Shown here piece by piece: positions 1 through 8,455 of a DNA stretch of 64,000 nucleotides (positions are counted from its first letter, which is position 1; the number at the start of each line of letters is the position of its first letter). The stretch spans positions 51,928 to 115,927 of the forward strand of contig JAFRKV010000048.1 of NCBI GenBank assembly GCA_017431515.1, written 5' to 3'. The DNA comes from Lachnospiraceae bacterium (GTDB taxonomy: Bacteria > Bacillota > Clostridia > Lachnospirales > Lachnospiraceae). The translations under genes and the position numbers were made by a program. Below the pieces are notes generated by a model. The model made no database searches. It had not been told where the DNA came from and worked only from the letters and a program-made list of their open reading frames with translations.

Positions 1-2
1 GG

Positions 3-131
3 GCCATCGTGACCATGGACGAGGTCAGGACGCATCTGACCAATCGTGAATGCTGCGGACGGATCGTGATCGATGATGCGATCAGCGCTGCGATGGATGA
101 ATATTACCGGCAATATGGAATACAACAGTGA
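3..131 (+). CDS. C-terminal end of an unidentified protein (partial)
   Basis: An open frame enters from the left edge and ends at a TGA at 129-131, giving 42 residues that finish ...DEYYRQYGIQQ. Its last bases overlap the GTG start of the VanZ gene (GTGA arrangement), which suggests translational coupling and one operon. The residues do not match a family I can name, and the start is outside the window. Confidence 0.55.
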   Translation, partial: AIVTMDEVRTHLTNRECCGRIVIDDAISAAMDEYYRQYGIQQ

Positions 132-619
132 AAAAAGTATCTAAGAAAAAGATTGCAGCGCGGATCGTTTTTCTTGTGTATCTCGCGGTGCTCTTTTACC
201 TTTTGTTTTTTTCGGTGTTCGCGGGACGCACTGAGATCTACGACGAATACCATTACAACTTGATCCCGTTTGAGGAGATCCGGCGGTACCTTGGGTTGTC
301 GAAGTCCGGCGGTACTTTTGTACGGCTTATTAACATTGAAGGAAATGTGCTGGCGTTTCTGCCCTTCGGATTTTTCCTTCCGTTTTTGTGGAAAAGATTT
401 CGGCGGATCTATAGGACGGTGCTCTCCACCGCCTGCTTCAGTATCATCGTGGAGGTGCTGCAGCTCATCACCCGGGTGGGGAGCTGCGATGTGGATGACG
501 TGCTTTTGAATACGCTGGGCGGTGTCATCGGCTATCTCCTGTTTATGGTGGTGCGGTATTTCACGGAACGGCGCGCGAAAAAGAACGCTGTCCAGGAGAC
601 GGACGGCACCGGACAGTAG
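128..619 (+). CDS. VanZ family membrane protein
   Basis: A 163-residue integral membrane protein with about four hydrophobic segments. The conserved VanZ features are visible: NLIPF near residue 45, the motif around GNVLAFLPFGFFLP in the middle, and the acidic DVDDVLLNTLGG segment before the last membrane helix. Members are widespread in Firmicutes; one confers low-level teicoplanin resistance, but for most, including this one, the function is unknown. The GTG start overlaps the stop of the upstream partial gene. The family call is firm, and a resistance role is not implied. Confidence 0.85.
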   Translation: MKKVSKKKIAARIVFLVYLAVLFYLLFFSVFAGRTEIYDEYHYNLIPFEEIRRYLGLSKSGGTFVRLINIEGNVLAFLPFGFFLPFLWKRFRRIYRTVLSTACFSIIVEVLQLITRVGSCDVDDVLLNTLGGVIGYLLFMVVRYFTERRAKKNAVQETDGTGQ

Positions 620-637
620 CGTTTTTTCGGAGGATGC

Positions 638-955
638 ATGGCAAAGAGAAGGATTCAGTTTACGGAAAAGACCCAATCCAAGCGGGCGATGATCGCGCTG
701 CTGTTGTCCGGCGGCAGTCTCGCCGGGTTGATCCTTTGTGTGGGCATTTCCGCGAAGAATGAAGGCACCAGCAGCGCTTACATCGGGTCGGCGGGCATTT
801 TTCTGTTTCTGCTTTCCCTGGCGGGGCTGGTGGTTTCCATCGTATCTCTCCGGGAAGAAAACAGTTTCCCGGTGCTGCCGCGGGTCAGCTGTTTCCTGTC
901 GGTGCTGGTATGCGCGGCATGGGTCGGCTTGTACGGCTGGGGATTATCCCATTAA
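638..955 (+). CDS. small three-helix membrane protein (DUF6142-like)
   Basis: A 105-residue protein starting 18 bases after the VanZ gene with GGAGG just upstream of the ATG. A basic N-terminus (MAKRRIQFTEK) is followed by three hydrophobic segments at about residues 18-38, 47-68 and 80-102. The pattern resembles the short DUF6142-type proteins of Clostridia, but that assignment is from memory of the N-terminal motif. No function is known. Its position suggests co-transcription with vanZ and the aminopeptidase. Confidence 0.65.
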   Translation: MAKRRIQFTEKTQSKRAMIALLLSGGSLAGLILCVGISAKNEGTSSAYIGSAGIFLFLLSLAGLVVSIVSLREENSFPVLPRVSCFLSVLVCAAWVGLYGWGLSH

Positions 956-991
956 GGGAACGGGGAAGGAAGCTTTCCCCTGAGGAAAAAG

Positions 992-3082
992 ATGCATTAT
1001 CGTGAGATCAGGACAAAACAGAATGAAGAAATCCGGGAGCGCTATGACCTTTGCATGGAGCGGATCGGAGAAATTCCGGACGAAGCGCCGGATACGCCGG
1101 AGGGCCGGTATTTCGGCAAAATGGCAGCGGTGCTGATGCAGACGGCGGAGATTCTCTCCCAGTGGGAAGCGGATACCCTGTCCCGCCGCGACCTTGCGGT
1201 CTGCCGGGAATGGAATGAAAAGCTTTACGGCGACCTGAACGGGGCGGCCTATGACAGCTGCTATGCCAATCCGGATTTTGCGGCAAAGGAGCTGTCCAAG
1301 GACCTGGCCGGGATTCTCTGTTTTCTCGCAAGCGAGCTTTACGGTTTGATCCCGCTGGCGTTTGAAGGCCGCATGGAGAGCATCACGATCCTGGCGGAAC
1401 TGTACCTGGAGATTTACGGTGTGTTTACGGATGCGCAGGAGACCAGGGAGAAGGTTTCCGCAGAGACTTTGCAGGAGATTGTCCGGGCGCATTTTCATGA
1501 CTACAGCGAGGTGCTCTCGGAGGAGGAGATCCGCAGCAAGGTGGATCCGGCGCTGGACTTTTTTACCGGGATCGTGCGGGAAGCGGATCTTTCGGATCCG
1601 GCTTATCTCTATCAATACGGCGCCTATATCGGAGAAAACGAAGAGAAGATCGCAGCGTTTTTACAGACCTTTTCCGAAGAGGAGATCTCTTCCATGGCTC
1701 GCACCTGGACGGAAGGATTTCGGATCGGTTTTGAGGTGACGGCAAAAGATCTTTCCATCAAACAGTATGTGAGCGTGGAATATCCCATCGGGTTTGAACG
1801 GATGGTGCGGGAAGCCTTCCAGCAGTTTGAAGCGATGGGGCTGACGCCGGTGGTATCCCGCGAAGCGGTGAGTTCCTTTCAGGGGCTCGGAAAGCCCGGG
1901 CGCGGATGCTACGGGACCTCCTTAAACCGCCAGTACGGCTTTGACCACAGGAATGATCAGACCTGGTATCTGGACCGCGCGTTTACGGAGCGGCGGCTGG
2001 AAGCCATGACGGAGGCTTTCCGGAAATACCGGACCGAGGCGAAGCTGATGGCGGGGCCGGCTGTCATGGAGTCCTTCGGGGAAGCGGATTTTGACCCGCA
2101 GATCAAAGAGACGGCATCGAAGTTTACGGAGAAACAGAATGCGCTGAACGTCCGTTTCCGGAATGAAGCCGGACGGATCACCAATGAGTTCATTCCCGGC
2201 GAGGAACGATCCTTTACCATCATTGCCTATCCGCTGCCCTCCATCGGACCGCAGTTTCCGGAGATCTTTAAAGAAACGGTGGCGGTCAATACGCTGGACT
2301 ACGCGCTGTATCAGTCCATGCAGCAGAAACTGATCGACGTGCTGGATACCGGCGTCAAGGTCCGGGTGAAAGGGAAAGACAAAAACCGCACCGACCTGAC
2401 CGTAGCACTGCAGACCTTAAAGGATCCCGCGAAAGAGACCCTGTTTGAAAACTGCGTGGCGGATGTGAACATCCCCGTGGGGGAAGTCTTTACCACGCCG
2501 CAGCTCCGTGGAACGAACGGGTTGCTGCATGTCACCAGGGTGTACTTAAACGGATTCCCCTTTGAGGATCTGGCCATCACCTTTACGGACGGGGAAGTCA
2601 CGGATTACACCTGCGGCAATTTCACGAAGGAAGCGGACAACCGCAGTTATGTTTACGAAAATATCCTGGCGCGTCACGAGACACTGCCCATGGGGGAATT
2701 CGCCATCGGGACGAATACCACCGCATACCGCATGGCGCGGGAGTTTTCCATTGAAGCGAAGCTTCCCATCCTGATTGCGGAGAAGACAGGGCCGCATTTC
2801 GCGGTAGGCGATACCTGCTATTCCCATGAAGAGGATCTCGTCACTTATAACCCTAACGGGAAAGCGATCATCGCGCGGGACAACGAGGTTTCGATCCTGC
2901 GCAAAACAGATCTGGAAAAAGCGTATCGGAATTGTCATACGGATATTACGATCCCGTACGACGAACTGGCGGAGATCACTGTCATCCGCGCTGACGGGAG
3001 CGAGGAGACACTGATCAGAGACGGCCGTTTTGTCGTGCCGGGGACGGAGGCTCTGAATGAGCCGTTGGAAAGGAGGGGCTAA
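992..3082 (+). CDS. M29-type metallo-aminopeptidase with long N-terminal extension
   Basis: A 696-residue protein. The C-terminal half carries hallmarks of M29 (thermophilic) aminopeptidases such as AmpS/PepS: the NIPVGEVFTTP segment, a GEFAIGTN motif, and EKTGPHFAVGDTC with the Glu and His that usually bind the co-catalytic metals. M29 enzymes are about 410 residues, so roughly 280 N-terminal residues are additional; they are mostly helical and lack a signal peptide. The expected role is cytoplasmic removal of N-terminal residues from peptides. The stop overlaps the purE start (TAATG), so the gene probably belongs to the same transcript as the purine genes. Confidence 0.82.
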   Translation: MHYREIRTKQNEEIRERYDLCMERIGEIPDEAPDTPEGRYFGKMAAVLMQTAEILSQWEADTLSRRDLAVCREWNEKLYGDLNGAAYDSCYANPDFAAKELSKDLAGILCFLASELYGLIPLAFEGRMESITILAELYLEIYGVFTDAQETREKVSAETLQEIVRAHFHDYSEVLSEEEIRSKVDPALDFFTGIVREADLSDPAYLYQYGAYIGENEEKIAAFLQTFSEEEISSMARTWTEGFRIGFEVTAKDLSIKQYVSVEYPIGFERMVREAFQQFEAMGLTPVVSREAVSSFQGLGKPGRGCYGTSLNRQYGFDHRNDQTWYLDRAFTERRLEAMTEAFRKYRTEAKLMAGPAVMESFGEADFDPQIKETASKFTEKQNALNVRFRNEAGRITNEFIPGEERSFTIIAYPLPSIGPQFPEIFKETVAVNTLDYALYQSMQQKLIDVLDTGVKVRVKGKDKNRTDLTVALQTLKDPAKETLFENCVADVNIPVGEVFTTPQLRGTNGLLHVTRVYLNGFPFEDLAITFTDGEVTDYTCGNFTKEADNRSYVYENILARHETLPMGEFAIGTNTTAYRMAREFSIEAKLPILIAEKTGPHFAVGDTCYSHEEDLVTYNPNGKAIIARDNEVSILRKTDLEKAYRNCHTDITIPYDELAEITVIRADGSEETLIRDGRFVVPGTEALNEPLERRG

Positions 3083-3588
3083 TGCCAAAAGTAGCAATTA
3101 TCATGGGGAGTGATTCAGACCTGCCCGTGATGGGAAAAGCAGCCGGTGTGCTGGAGGAACTCGGGATCGACTTTGAGATGAGGATCTTATCCGCGCACCG
3201 TGAACCGGAGGAATTTTTCGAATATGCAAAAGGTGCAGAGGAAAGAGGACTGCAGGTGATCATCGCAGGCGCCGGTATGGCGGCGCACCTTCCGGGAATG
3301 TGCGCGGCACTGTTTCCGCTGCCGGTCATCGGTGTGCCTCTGCAGAGCGGAAGCCTCGCGGGTGAGGATGCGTTGTATTCGATCCTGCAGATGCCGCCCG
3401 GGATTCCGGTGGCGACGGTGGCCATCAACGGCGGAATGAATGCGGGACTGCTGGCGGCGAAGATCCTTGCTGTCAACGACAGCGCTTTGCTTGCAAAGTT
3501 AAAGGACTACGCGCAGCGCAAAAAAGAACAGGTACAGGAAAAAGACAACAAACTGCAGGAAACGGGGTGGAAAGCATATGGATTATAA
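3082..3588 (+). CDS. purE: N5-carboxyaminoimidazole ribonucleotide mutase PurE
   Basis: A 168-residue class I PurE, converting N5-CAIR to CAIR in de novo purine synthesis. The N-terminal GSDSDLP substrate-binding motif (residues 9-15) and the SAHR motif (37-40) are present, as is the GGMNAGLLAAKIL helix. A Lys/Glu-rich tail of about 20 residues extends beyond the usual end. It overlaps the purM start by 11 bases. No purK is adjacent, so if N5-CAIR is the substrate purK must lie elsewhere. Confidence 0.95.
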   Translation: MPKVAIIMGSDSDLPVMGKAAGVLEELGIDFEMRILSAHREPEEFFEYAKGAEERGLQVIIAGAGMAAHLPGMCAALFPLPVIGVPLQSGSLAGEDALYSILQMPPGIPVATVAINGGMNAGLLAAKILAVNDSALLAKLKDYAQRKKEQVQEKDNKLQETGWKAYGL

Positions 3589-4603
3589 AAATGCCGGTGT
3601 GGACATCGAGGCGGGATACCGTTCGGTGGAATTGATGAAACAATATGTGCAGGGAACCATGCGTCCGGAGGTGCTGTCGGGGATCGGCGGATTTTCCGGT
3701 GCGTTTTCCGTGGACCGGTTTCGCAGCATGGAGAAACCGACATTGATCTCCGGAACGGACGGCGTCGGCACCAAGATCAAGCTGGCCTTTATTTTGAACC
3801 GGCACAATACCATCGGGATCGACTGCGTGGCGATGTGCGTGAACGATATCGCCTGCGCGGGGGCGGAGCCTTTGTTTTTCCTGGATTACATCGCCTGCGG
3901 CAAAAACTATCCGGAGAAGATCGCTTCCATCGTAAGCGGCGTGGCGGAAGGCTGCAAGATGGCAGGGGCGGCCTTGATCGGCGGCGAGACTGCGGAGCAT
4001 CCGGGTCTGATGCCGGAGGAGGAATACGATGTGGCGGGCTTCGCCGTGGGCATCGTGGATGAAAAGAACATCATCACGGGGGCAGACGTGAAAGACGGCA
4101 ATGTGCTGATCGGACTGGCGTCTTCCGGGGTCCATTCCAACGGCTTTTCCCTGATCAGGAAAATCTTTACGATGAACGAGGCGACGCTGAACTCTTATCA
4201 CGAGACCCTGGGCAAATCCCTGGGGGATGAATTGCTGACGCCGACGAAGATCTATGTGAAAGCGCTGCGCGCCGTAAAGGACGCAGGGGTGAAGATCCTT
4301 GCCTGCAGCCATATCACGGGAGGCGGATTCTATGAGAACATCCCGCGCATGCTTCCGGAAGGGAAACATGCCGTGGTGGAAAAGGGAAGCTATCCCATCC
4401 CGCCCATTTTTACCATGATGGCGCAAAAAGGCAATGTGGAAGAAAAGGTGATGTACAACACCTACAATATGGGACTCGGCATGATCGTGGCAGTGGACGA
4501 AAAAGACAAAGACCGTGCCTGCGAAGCGATCCGTTCTGCGGGAGACACGCCCTATATTGTCGGTCACATTGAAGACGGAGAAAAGGGAGTGACGCTATGC
4601 TGA
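3578..4603 (+). CDS. purM: phosphoribosylformylglycinamidine cyclo-ligase PurM
   Basis: A 341-residue AIR synthetase that closes the imidazole ring of FGAM using ATP in the cytoplasm. The GTDGVGTKIKLA phosphate-binding stretch, the CVNDIACAGAEPLFFLDY segment and the GGETAEHPG motif are all intact, and the length is normal. The start lies inside the 3' end of purE and the stop inside the start of purN, so the four pur genes are translationally coupled. Confidence 0.96.
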   Translation: MDYKNAGVDIEAGYRSVELMKQYVQGTMRPEVLSGIGGFSGAFSVDRFRSMEKPTLISGTDGVGTKIKLAFILNRHNTIGIDCVAMCVNDIACAGAEPLFFLDYIACGKNYPEKIASIVSGVAEGCKMAGAALIGGETAEHPGLMPEEEYDVAGFAVGIVDEKNIITGADVKDGNVLIGLASSGVHSNGFSLIRKIFTMNEATLNSYHETLGKSLGDELLTPTKIYVKALRAVKDAGVKILACSHITGGGFYENIPRMLPEGKHAVVEKGSYPIPPIFTMMAQKGNVEEKVMYNTYNMGLGMIVAVDEKDKDRACEAIRSAGDTPYIVGHIEDGEKGVTLC

Positions 4604-5193
4604 GACTCACAGTCCTGGTTTCCGGCGGTGGCACGAACCTGCAGGCGATCATGGACGCGATCGATGCAGGGCGGATTACGAATGCCGGGATCGTTTCCGT
4701 GATCAGCAACAACCCGAAGGCTTATGCGCTGGAGCGCGCCAGAGCAAAGGGCATCCCGCAGCAGTGTATTTCGCCGAAGGATTATGAGAGCCGGGAGGCT
4801 TTTCACGAAGCGCTGCTTCAGGCGGTGACAGATTCCGCACCGGATCTGATCGTGCTGGCGGGATTTCTGGTGGTGATCCCGGCAAAGATGATCGAGGCAT
4901 TTCGCGGGAAGATCATCAATATCCATCCGTCTCTGATCCCGTCCTTTTGCGGGGAGGGGTATTACGGCCTCAAGGTCCACGAGGCGGCTCTGGCAAGAGG
5001 CGTGAAGGTGACCGGTGCCACGGTGCATTACGTGGATGAGGGCACCGATACGGGGCCCATCCTTTTGCAGAAAGCAGTGGAAGTGAAAGAAGGCGACACG
5101 CCGGAGATCTTGCAGCGGCGCGTGATGGAACAGGCAGAATGGGTGATCCTGCCCCAGGCGATCGACATGATTGCAAACGGAAAGGAAATCTAA
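4597..5193 (+). CDS. purN: phosphoribosylglycinamide formyltransferase PurN
   Basis: A 198-residue GAR transformylase using 10-formyl-THF. SGGGTNLQA near the N-terminus binds the ribonucleotide phosphate. NIHPSLIP carries the catalytic His110, and GATVHYVDEGTDTGPI carries the conserved Asp. It overlaps purM by 7 bases. The folate cofactor ties it to the thyA-dfrA pair a little downstream. Confidence 0.95.
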   Translation: MLRLTVLVSGGGTNLQAIMDAIDAGRITNAGIVSVISNNPKAYALERARAKGIPQQCISPKDYESREAFHEALLQAVTDSAPDLIVLAGFLVVIPAKMIEAFRGKIINIHPSLIPSFCGEGYYGLKVHEAALARGVKVTGATVHYVDEGTDTGPILLQKAVEVKEGDTPEILQRRVMEQAEWVILPQAIDMIANGKEI

Positions 5194-5208
5194 AAAGGGG
5201 AGTATAAG

Positions 5209-6483
5209 ATGAAAATATTGATCGTAGGAAGCGGCGGAAGAGAGCATGCGATTGCGCAGTCTCTGGCGAAGAGCCCGAAGGCGGAGAAACTGTACTGTGC
5301 GCCGGGCAATGCGGGCATCGGACAGATCGCGGAATGTGTGCCCATCGGCGCCATGGAGTTTGACAAGCTGGCGGCGTTTGCAAAGGAGAACGCCATCGAC
5401 CTGACGGTGGTCGGGATGGATGATCCGCTGGTAGGCGGCATCGTGGATGTCTTTGAAAAAGAGGGCTTAAGGGTCTTCGGACCGCGGAAGAATGCGGCGA
5501 TCCTGGAGGGTTCCAAGGCGTTTTCCAAAGACCTGATGAAAAAGTACGGGATCCCCACCGCAGCCTATGAGACCTTTGATGATCCCGAAAAAGCGCTTGC
5601 TTATCTGGAACAGGCCAAAATGCCTGTGGTGCTGAAGGCGGACGGTCTGGCGCTGGGGAAGGGTGTGCTGATCTGCAACAACCTGGATGAGGCAAAAGCA
5701 GGCGTGAAGGAGATCATGCAGGACAAGAAGTTCGGCAGCGCCGGCGATCATATGGTGATCGAGGAATTTATGACCGGCCGCGAGGTTTCCGTGCTTTCCT
5801 TTACGGACGGCAAGACGATCCGGATCATGAGCTCCGCCCAGGATCACAAACGGGCGAAGGACGGGGACCAGGGCTTGAACACCGGCGGAATGGGAACCTT
5901 TTCCCCCAGCCCCTTTTATACAGAGGAGATCGACCGGATCTGTAAAGAGAAGATCTATCAGCCCACGGTGGATGCGATGGCAGCCGAGGGAAGGCCCTTC
6001 ACAGGCGTCATCTTTTTCGGCCTCATGCTGACCGCGGAGGGACCGAAGGTATTGGAATACAACGCGCGGTTCGGGGATCCGGAGGCGCAGGTGGTGCTGC
6101 CCCGGATGAAAAATGATCTGGTGGAAGTGATGGAAGCCTGCGTGGACGGGAAGCTGGATCAGATCACGCTGGATTTTGAAGACAACGCGGCGGTCTGCGT
6201 GGTGCTGGCTTCGGAAGGATATCCGGTTTCCTATGAGAAAGGCTTCGTGATCAACGGGCTCTCTGCTTTTGACAAAGAGGATCAGTATTTCTGCTTCCAT
6301 GCGGGGACGAAGAAAAACGACGCAGGGGAATTTGTGACCAACGGCGGCCGGGTGCTGGGCATCACGGCGCTGGGAGAGACGCTGCCAAAAGCCCGGGAGA
6401 ATGCTTACAAAGCCACGGAATGGGTGGATTTCCAGGGGAAATACATGCGGCATGACATCGGCAAAGCCATCGAGGAGGCGTAA
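5209..6483 (+). CDS. purD: phosphoribosylamine-glycine ligase PurD
   Basis: A 424-residue ATP-grasp ligase that makes GAR from phosphoribosylamine, glycine and ATP. It shows the N-terminal GSGGREHA motif, the DGLALGKGV ATP-grasp loop, the GGMGTFSP signature and the EYNARFGDPE metal-binding motif. AAAAGGGGAG precedes the ATG. It closes the purE-M-N-D run; purC, purF, purL and purH are not in the window. Confidence 0.96.
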   Translation: MKILIVGSGGREHAIAQSLAKSPKAEKLYCAPGNAGIGQIAECVPIGAMEFDKLAAFAKENAIDLTVVGMDDPLVGGIVDVFEKEGLRVFGPRKNAAILEGSKAFSKDLMKKYGIPTAAYETFDDPEKALAYLEQAKMPVVLKADGLALGKGVLICNNLDEAKAGVKEIMQDKKFGSAGDHMVIEEFMTGREVSVLSFTDGKTIRIMSSAQDHKRAKDGDQGLNTGGMGTFSPSPFYTEEIDRICKEKIYQPTVDAMAAEGRPFTGVIFFGLMLTAEGPKVLEYNARFGDPEAQVVLPRMKNDLVEVMEACVDGKLDQITLDFEDNAAVCVVLASEGYPVSYEKGFVINGLSAFDKEDQYFCFHAGTKKNDAGEFVTNGGRVLGITALGETLPKARENAYKATEWVDFQGKYMRHDIGKAIEEA

Positions 6484-6486
6484 CAG

Positions 6487-7407
6487 ATGAGCCTGGCGGA
6501 TCAGATCTTTATTGAGATGTGCAAAGACATCCTGGAGAACGGCAGCAGCACGGAGGGCGAGGAAGTCCGTCCCCATTGGGAGGACGGCAGCAGTGCCTAT
6601 ACCATCAAGCGCTTCGGCGTCTGCAACCGCTATGATCTCAGAAAAGAATTTCCGGCGGTGACCCTCCGCAAGACCGCCATCAAAAGCTGCACGGATGAGA
6701 TGCTCTGGATCTGGCAGAAAAAATCCTGCCATATTCAGGATATGGGAAGCCACGTGTGGGATGAATGGGCGGATGAGAACGGCTCCATCGGAAAAGCCTA
6801 CGGCTATCAGATGAGCGTCCGCCATTTTTACAAAGACATCACGGAGGAAAAACTGCGGAAGGCCTTCGGCGATGCCTTTGCCGACCACGCGGAGAAGGCG
6901 GAGGGAGGTTACCGGATGGATCAGGTGGATCGCGTGATCTATGACCTCAAGAACAATCCCTTCAGCCGCAGGATTTTAACGAACCTGTATGTCCATCAGG
7001 ATCTTTCCGAGATGCATCTTTATCCCTGCGCTTACAGCATGACCTTTAACGTGACCCAGGAGAAGGGCAGTGACAAGCTGGTGCTGAATGCGGTGCTGAA
7101 TCAGCGCTCTCAGGATGTGCTTGCTGCAAACAATTGGAATGTATGCCAGTATTCCGTGCTGCTTCATATGATGGCGAGAGAATGTGATATGATCCCGGGG
7201 GAGCTCGTGCATATGATTGCGGACGCGCATATCTATGACCGCCATGTTCCGTTGATCAAAGAGCTGATCAGCAGGGAAACGCATCCGGCGCCGGATTTCT
7301 GGCTGAATCCGGAAAAGAAGGGATTTTACGAGTTTACCAAGGATGATGTGCGTCTGGACAATTATGTGACGGGTGAACAGATCAGGAATATTCCCATCGC
7401 GGTGTAG
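6487..7407 (+). CDS. thyA: thymidylate synthase ThyA (divergent clostridial form)
   Basis: A 306-residue folate-dependent dUMP methylase. GKAYGYQ, the Arg-rich NPFSRRI phosphate loop and the HIYDRHV motif near the C-terminus are present. The nucleophile is Cys181 in LYPCAYSMTF; the usual form is PPCHxxxQ, so the His after Cys and the Gln are replaced. QRSQDVLAANNWN stands in for the usual QRSxDxxLGxPFN. The changes are shared throughout the active site, so this is probably a divergent subfamily rather than a dead gene. It starts 3 bases after the purD stop and is followed by dfrA. Confidence 0.92.
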   Translation: MSLADQIFIEMCKDILENGSSTEGEEVRPHWEDGSSAYTIKRFGVCNRYDLRKEFPAVTLRKTAIKSCTDEMLWIWQKKSCHIQDMGSHVWDEWADENGSIGKAYGYQMSVRHFYKDITEEKLRKAFGDAFADHAEKAEGGYRMDQVDRVIYDLKNNPFSRRILTNLYVHQDLSEMHLYPCAYSMTFNVTQEKGSDKLVLNAVLNQRSQDVLAANNWNVCQYSVLLHMMARECDMIPGELVHMIADAHIYDRHVPLIKELISRETHPAPDFWLNPEKKGFYEFTKDDVRLDNYVTGEQIRNIPIAV

Positions 7408-7418
7408 GAGGTAGGAAT

Positions 7419-7928
7419 TTGATTGCAATAGTCGCAGTAGATCAAAACTGGGCGATCGGTTATCGTAACGACCTGCTTGCGCGGATCCCGGAGGATCAGA
7501 AGTTTTTTCGGGAGACCACGACCGGTGGCGTCATTGTGATGGGGCGCAATACCCTGGAAAGTTTTCCGGGGCAAAAGCCCCTCAAGGGTCGTACCAACAT
7601 CGTTCTGTCGAGAAACAGAGAATACCGGCCGGAGGGTGCGGTTGTCGTGCATGACGGCACGGAACTGAAAGAAGAGTTAAAAAAATACACGGCACAGGAA
7701 ATCTACCTCATCGGCGGAGAGCATGTGTACCGTGCGTTTTTGGATGATTGTGAAGCGGCGCTCGTGACAAAGATCGACAGCACCTTTGTGGCGGATGTCT
7801 ACTTCCCGAATCTGGATGTCGATCCGACGTGGGAGCTGGAGTCCGAGAGCACCGTACATACCTACGAAAATTACAGGTATACGTTTTGTAAATATCGAAA
7901 CAAAGGCTTTACCGACAGCTCGTACTGA
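7419..7928 (+). CDS. dfrA: dihydrofolate reductase
   Basis: A 169-residue DHFR that reduces the dihydrofolate produced by ThyA with NADPH. IAIVAVDQNWAIGYRNDL carries the Met20-type loop. VMGRNTLESFP and TNIVLSRN bind NADPH, and YLIGGEHVY is the C-terminal glycine pair. The start is a TTG preceded by GGAGG at a good distance. The 3' end overlaps the convergent ilvN gene by 20 bases. Confidence 0.94.
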   Translation: MIAIVAVDQNWAIGYRNDLLARIPEDQKFFRETTTGGVIVMGRNTLESFPGQKPLKGRTNIVLSRNREYRPEGAVVVHDGTELKEELKKYTAQEIYLIGGEHVYRAFLDDCEAALVTKIDSTFVADVYFPNLDVDPTWELESESTVHTYENYRYTFCKYRNKGFTDSSY

Positions 7929-8433
7929 TCGACTCGATCGCAACCGCACCGCCGCGGACGACTTCGATCTGACGGAAGCTTTGCTTCAGCCGGGCGATCA
8001 GATCATTGTTGCGGCGTTCTGTCATCTTACATTCCAACAGAACGGCATCTTTCCCGTCATCTACCACATCTACCACATCCGAGCCTTTATGAAAAACCTG
8101 GGCGATGTGAAACAGTTCATTTTTCGCTTCCGCATCTATCCCTGAGACCTTGACGAAAAGAATCTCTTTCATATGGATCGGCACGTCGGTCAGGTCGATT
8201 ACCTTGATGACCTCGACCATGGTGTTGAGCTGCTTTTTGATCTGCTCGAAGGTGATGTCATCGCTTGTGACGCAGATTGTCATGCGGGAGACCGTCTCAT
8301 CCTCCGTCGTGCCGACGGTCAGACTCTGGAGATTATAGGATTTGCCGGAAAACAGACCGGAGACCTTGGCGAGTACACCGACCTGGTTTTCCACATATAA
8401 GGCGATCCAGCGGTTTGTCATCTGATTATTCAT
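7909..8433 (-). CDS. ilvN: acetolactate synthase small (regulatory) subunit
   Basis: A 174-residue regulatory subunit of acetohydroxyacid synthase, binding valine through an N-terminal ACT domain (WIALYVENQVGVLAKVSGLF...). The C-terminal half is the ALS_ss_C domain. An upstream in-frame TTG exists at 8451, but GGAGGG at 8443-8448 sits correctly only for the ATG at 8433. It lies 22 bases after ilvB and is probably co-transcribed and assembled with it. Confidence 0.93.
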   Translation of the reverse strand: MNNQMTNRWIALYVENQVGVLAKVSGLFSGKSYNLQSLTVGTTEDETVSRMTICVTSDDITFEQIKKQLNTMVEVIKVIDLTDVPIHMKEILFVKVSGIDAEAKNELFHIAQVFHKGSDVVDVVDDGKDAVLLECKMTERRNNDLIARLKQSFRQIEVVRGGAVAIESISTSCR

Positions 8434-8455
8434 GAAAGTAGTTCCCTCCAAAAAA

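Noticed and set aside
960-3100. Purine riboswitch or own promoter for purE
   Set aside because: purE starts inside the stop codon of the aminopeptidase gene, leaving no room for a leader, and no guanine-type aptamer was seen upstream.
5467-6888. 473-codon antisense frame across purD and thyA
   Set aside because: Shadow of two well-conserved enzymes; composition is His-rich and no family match is visible.
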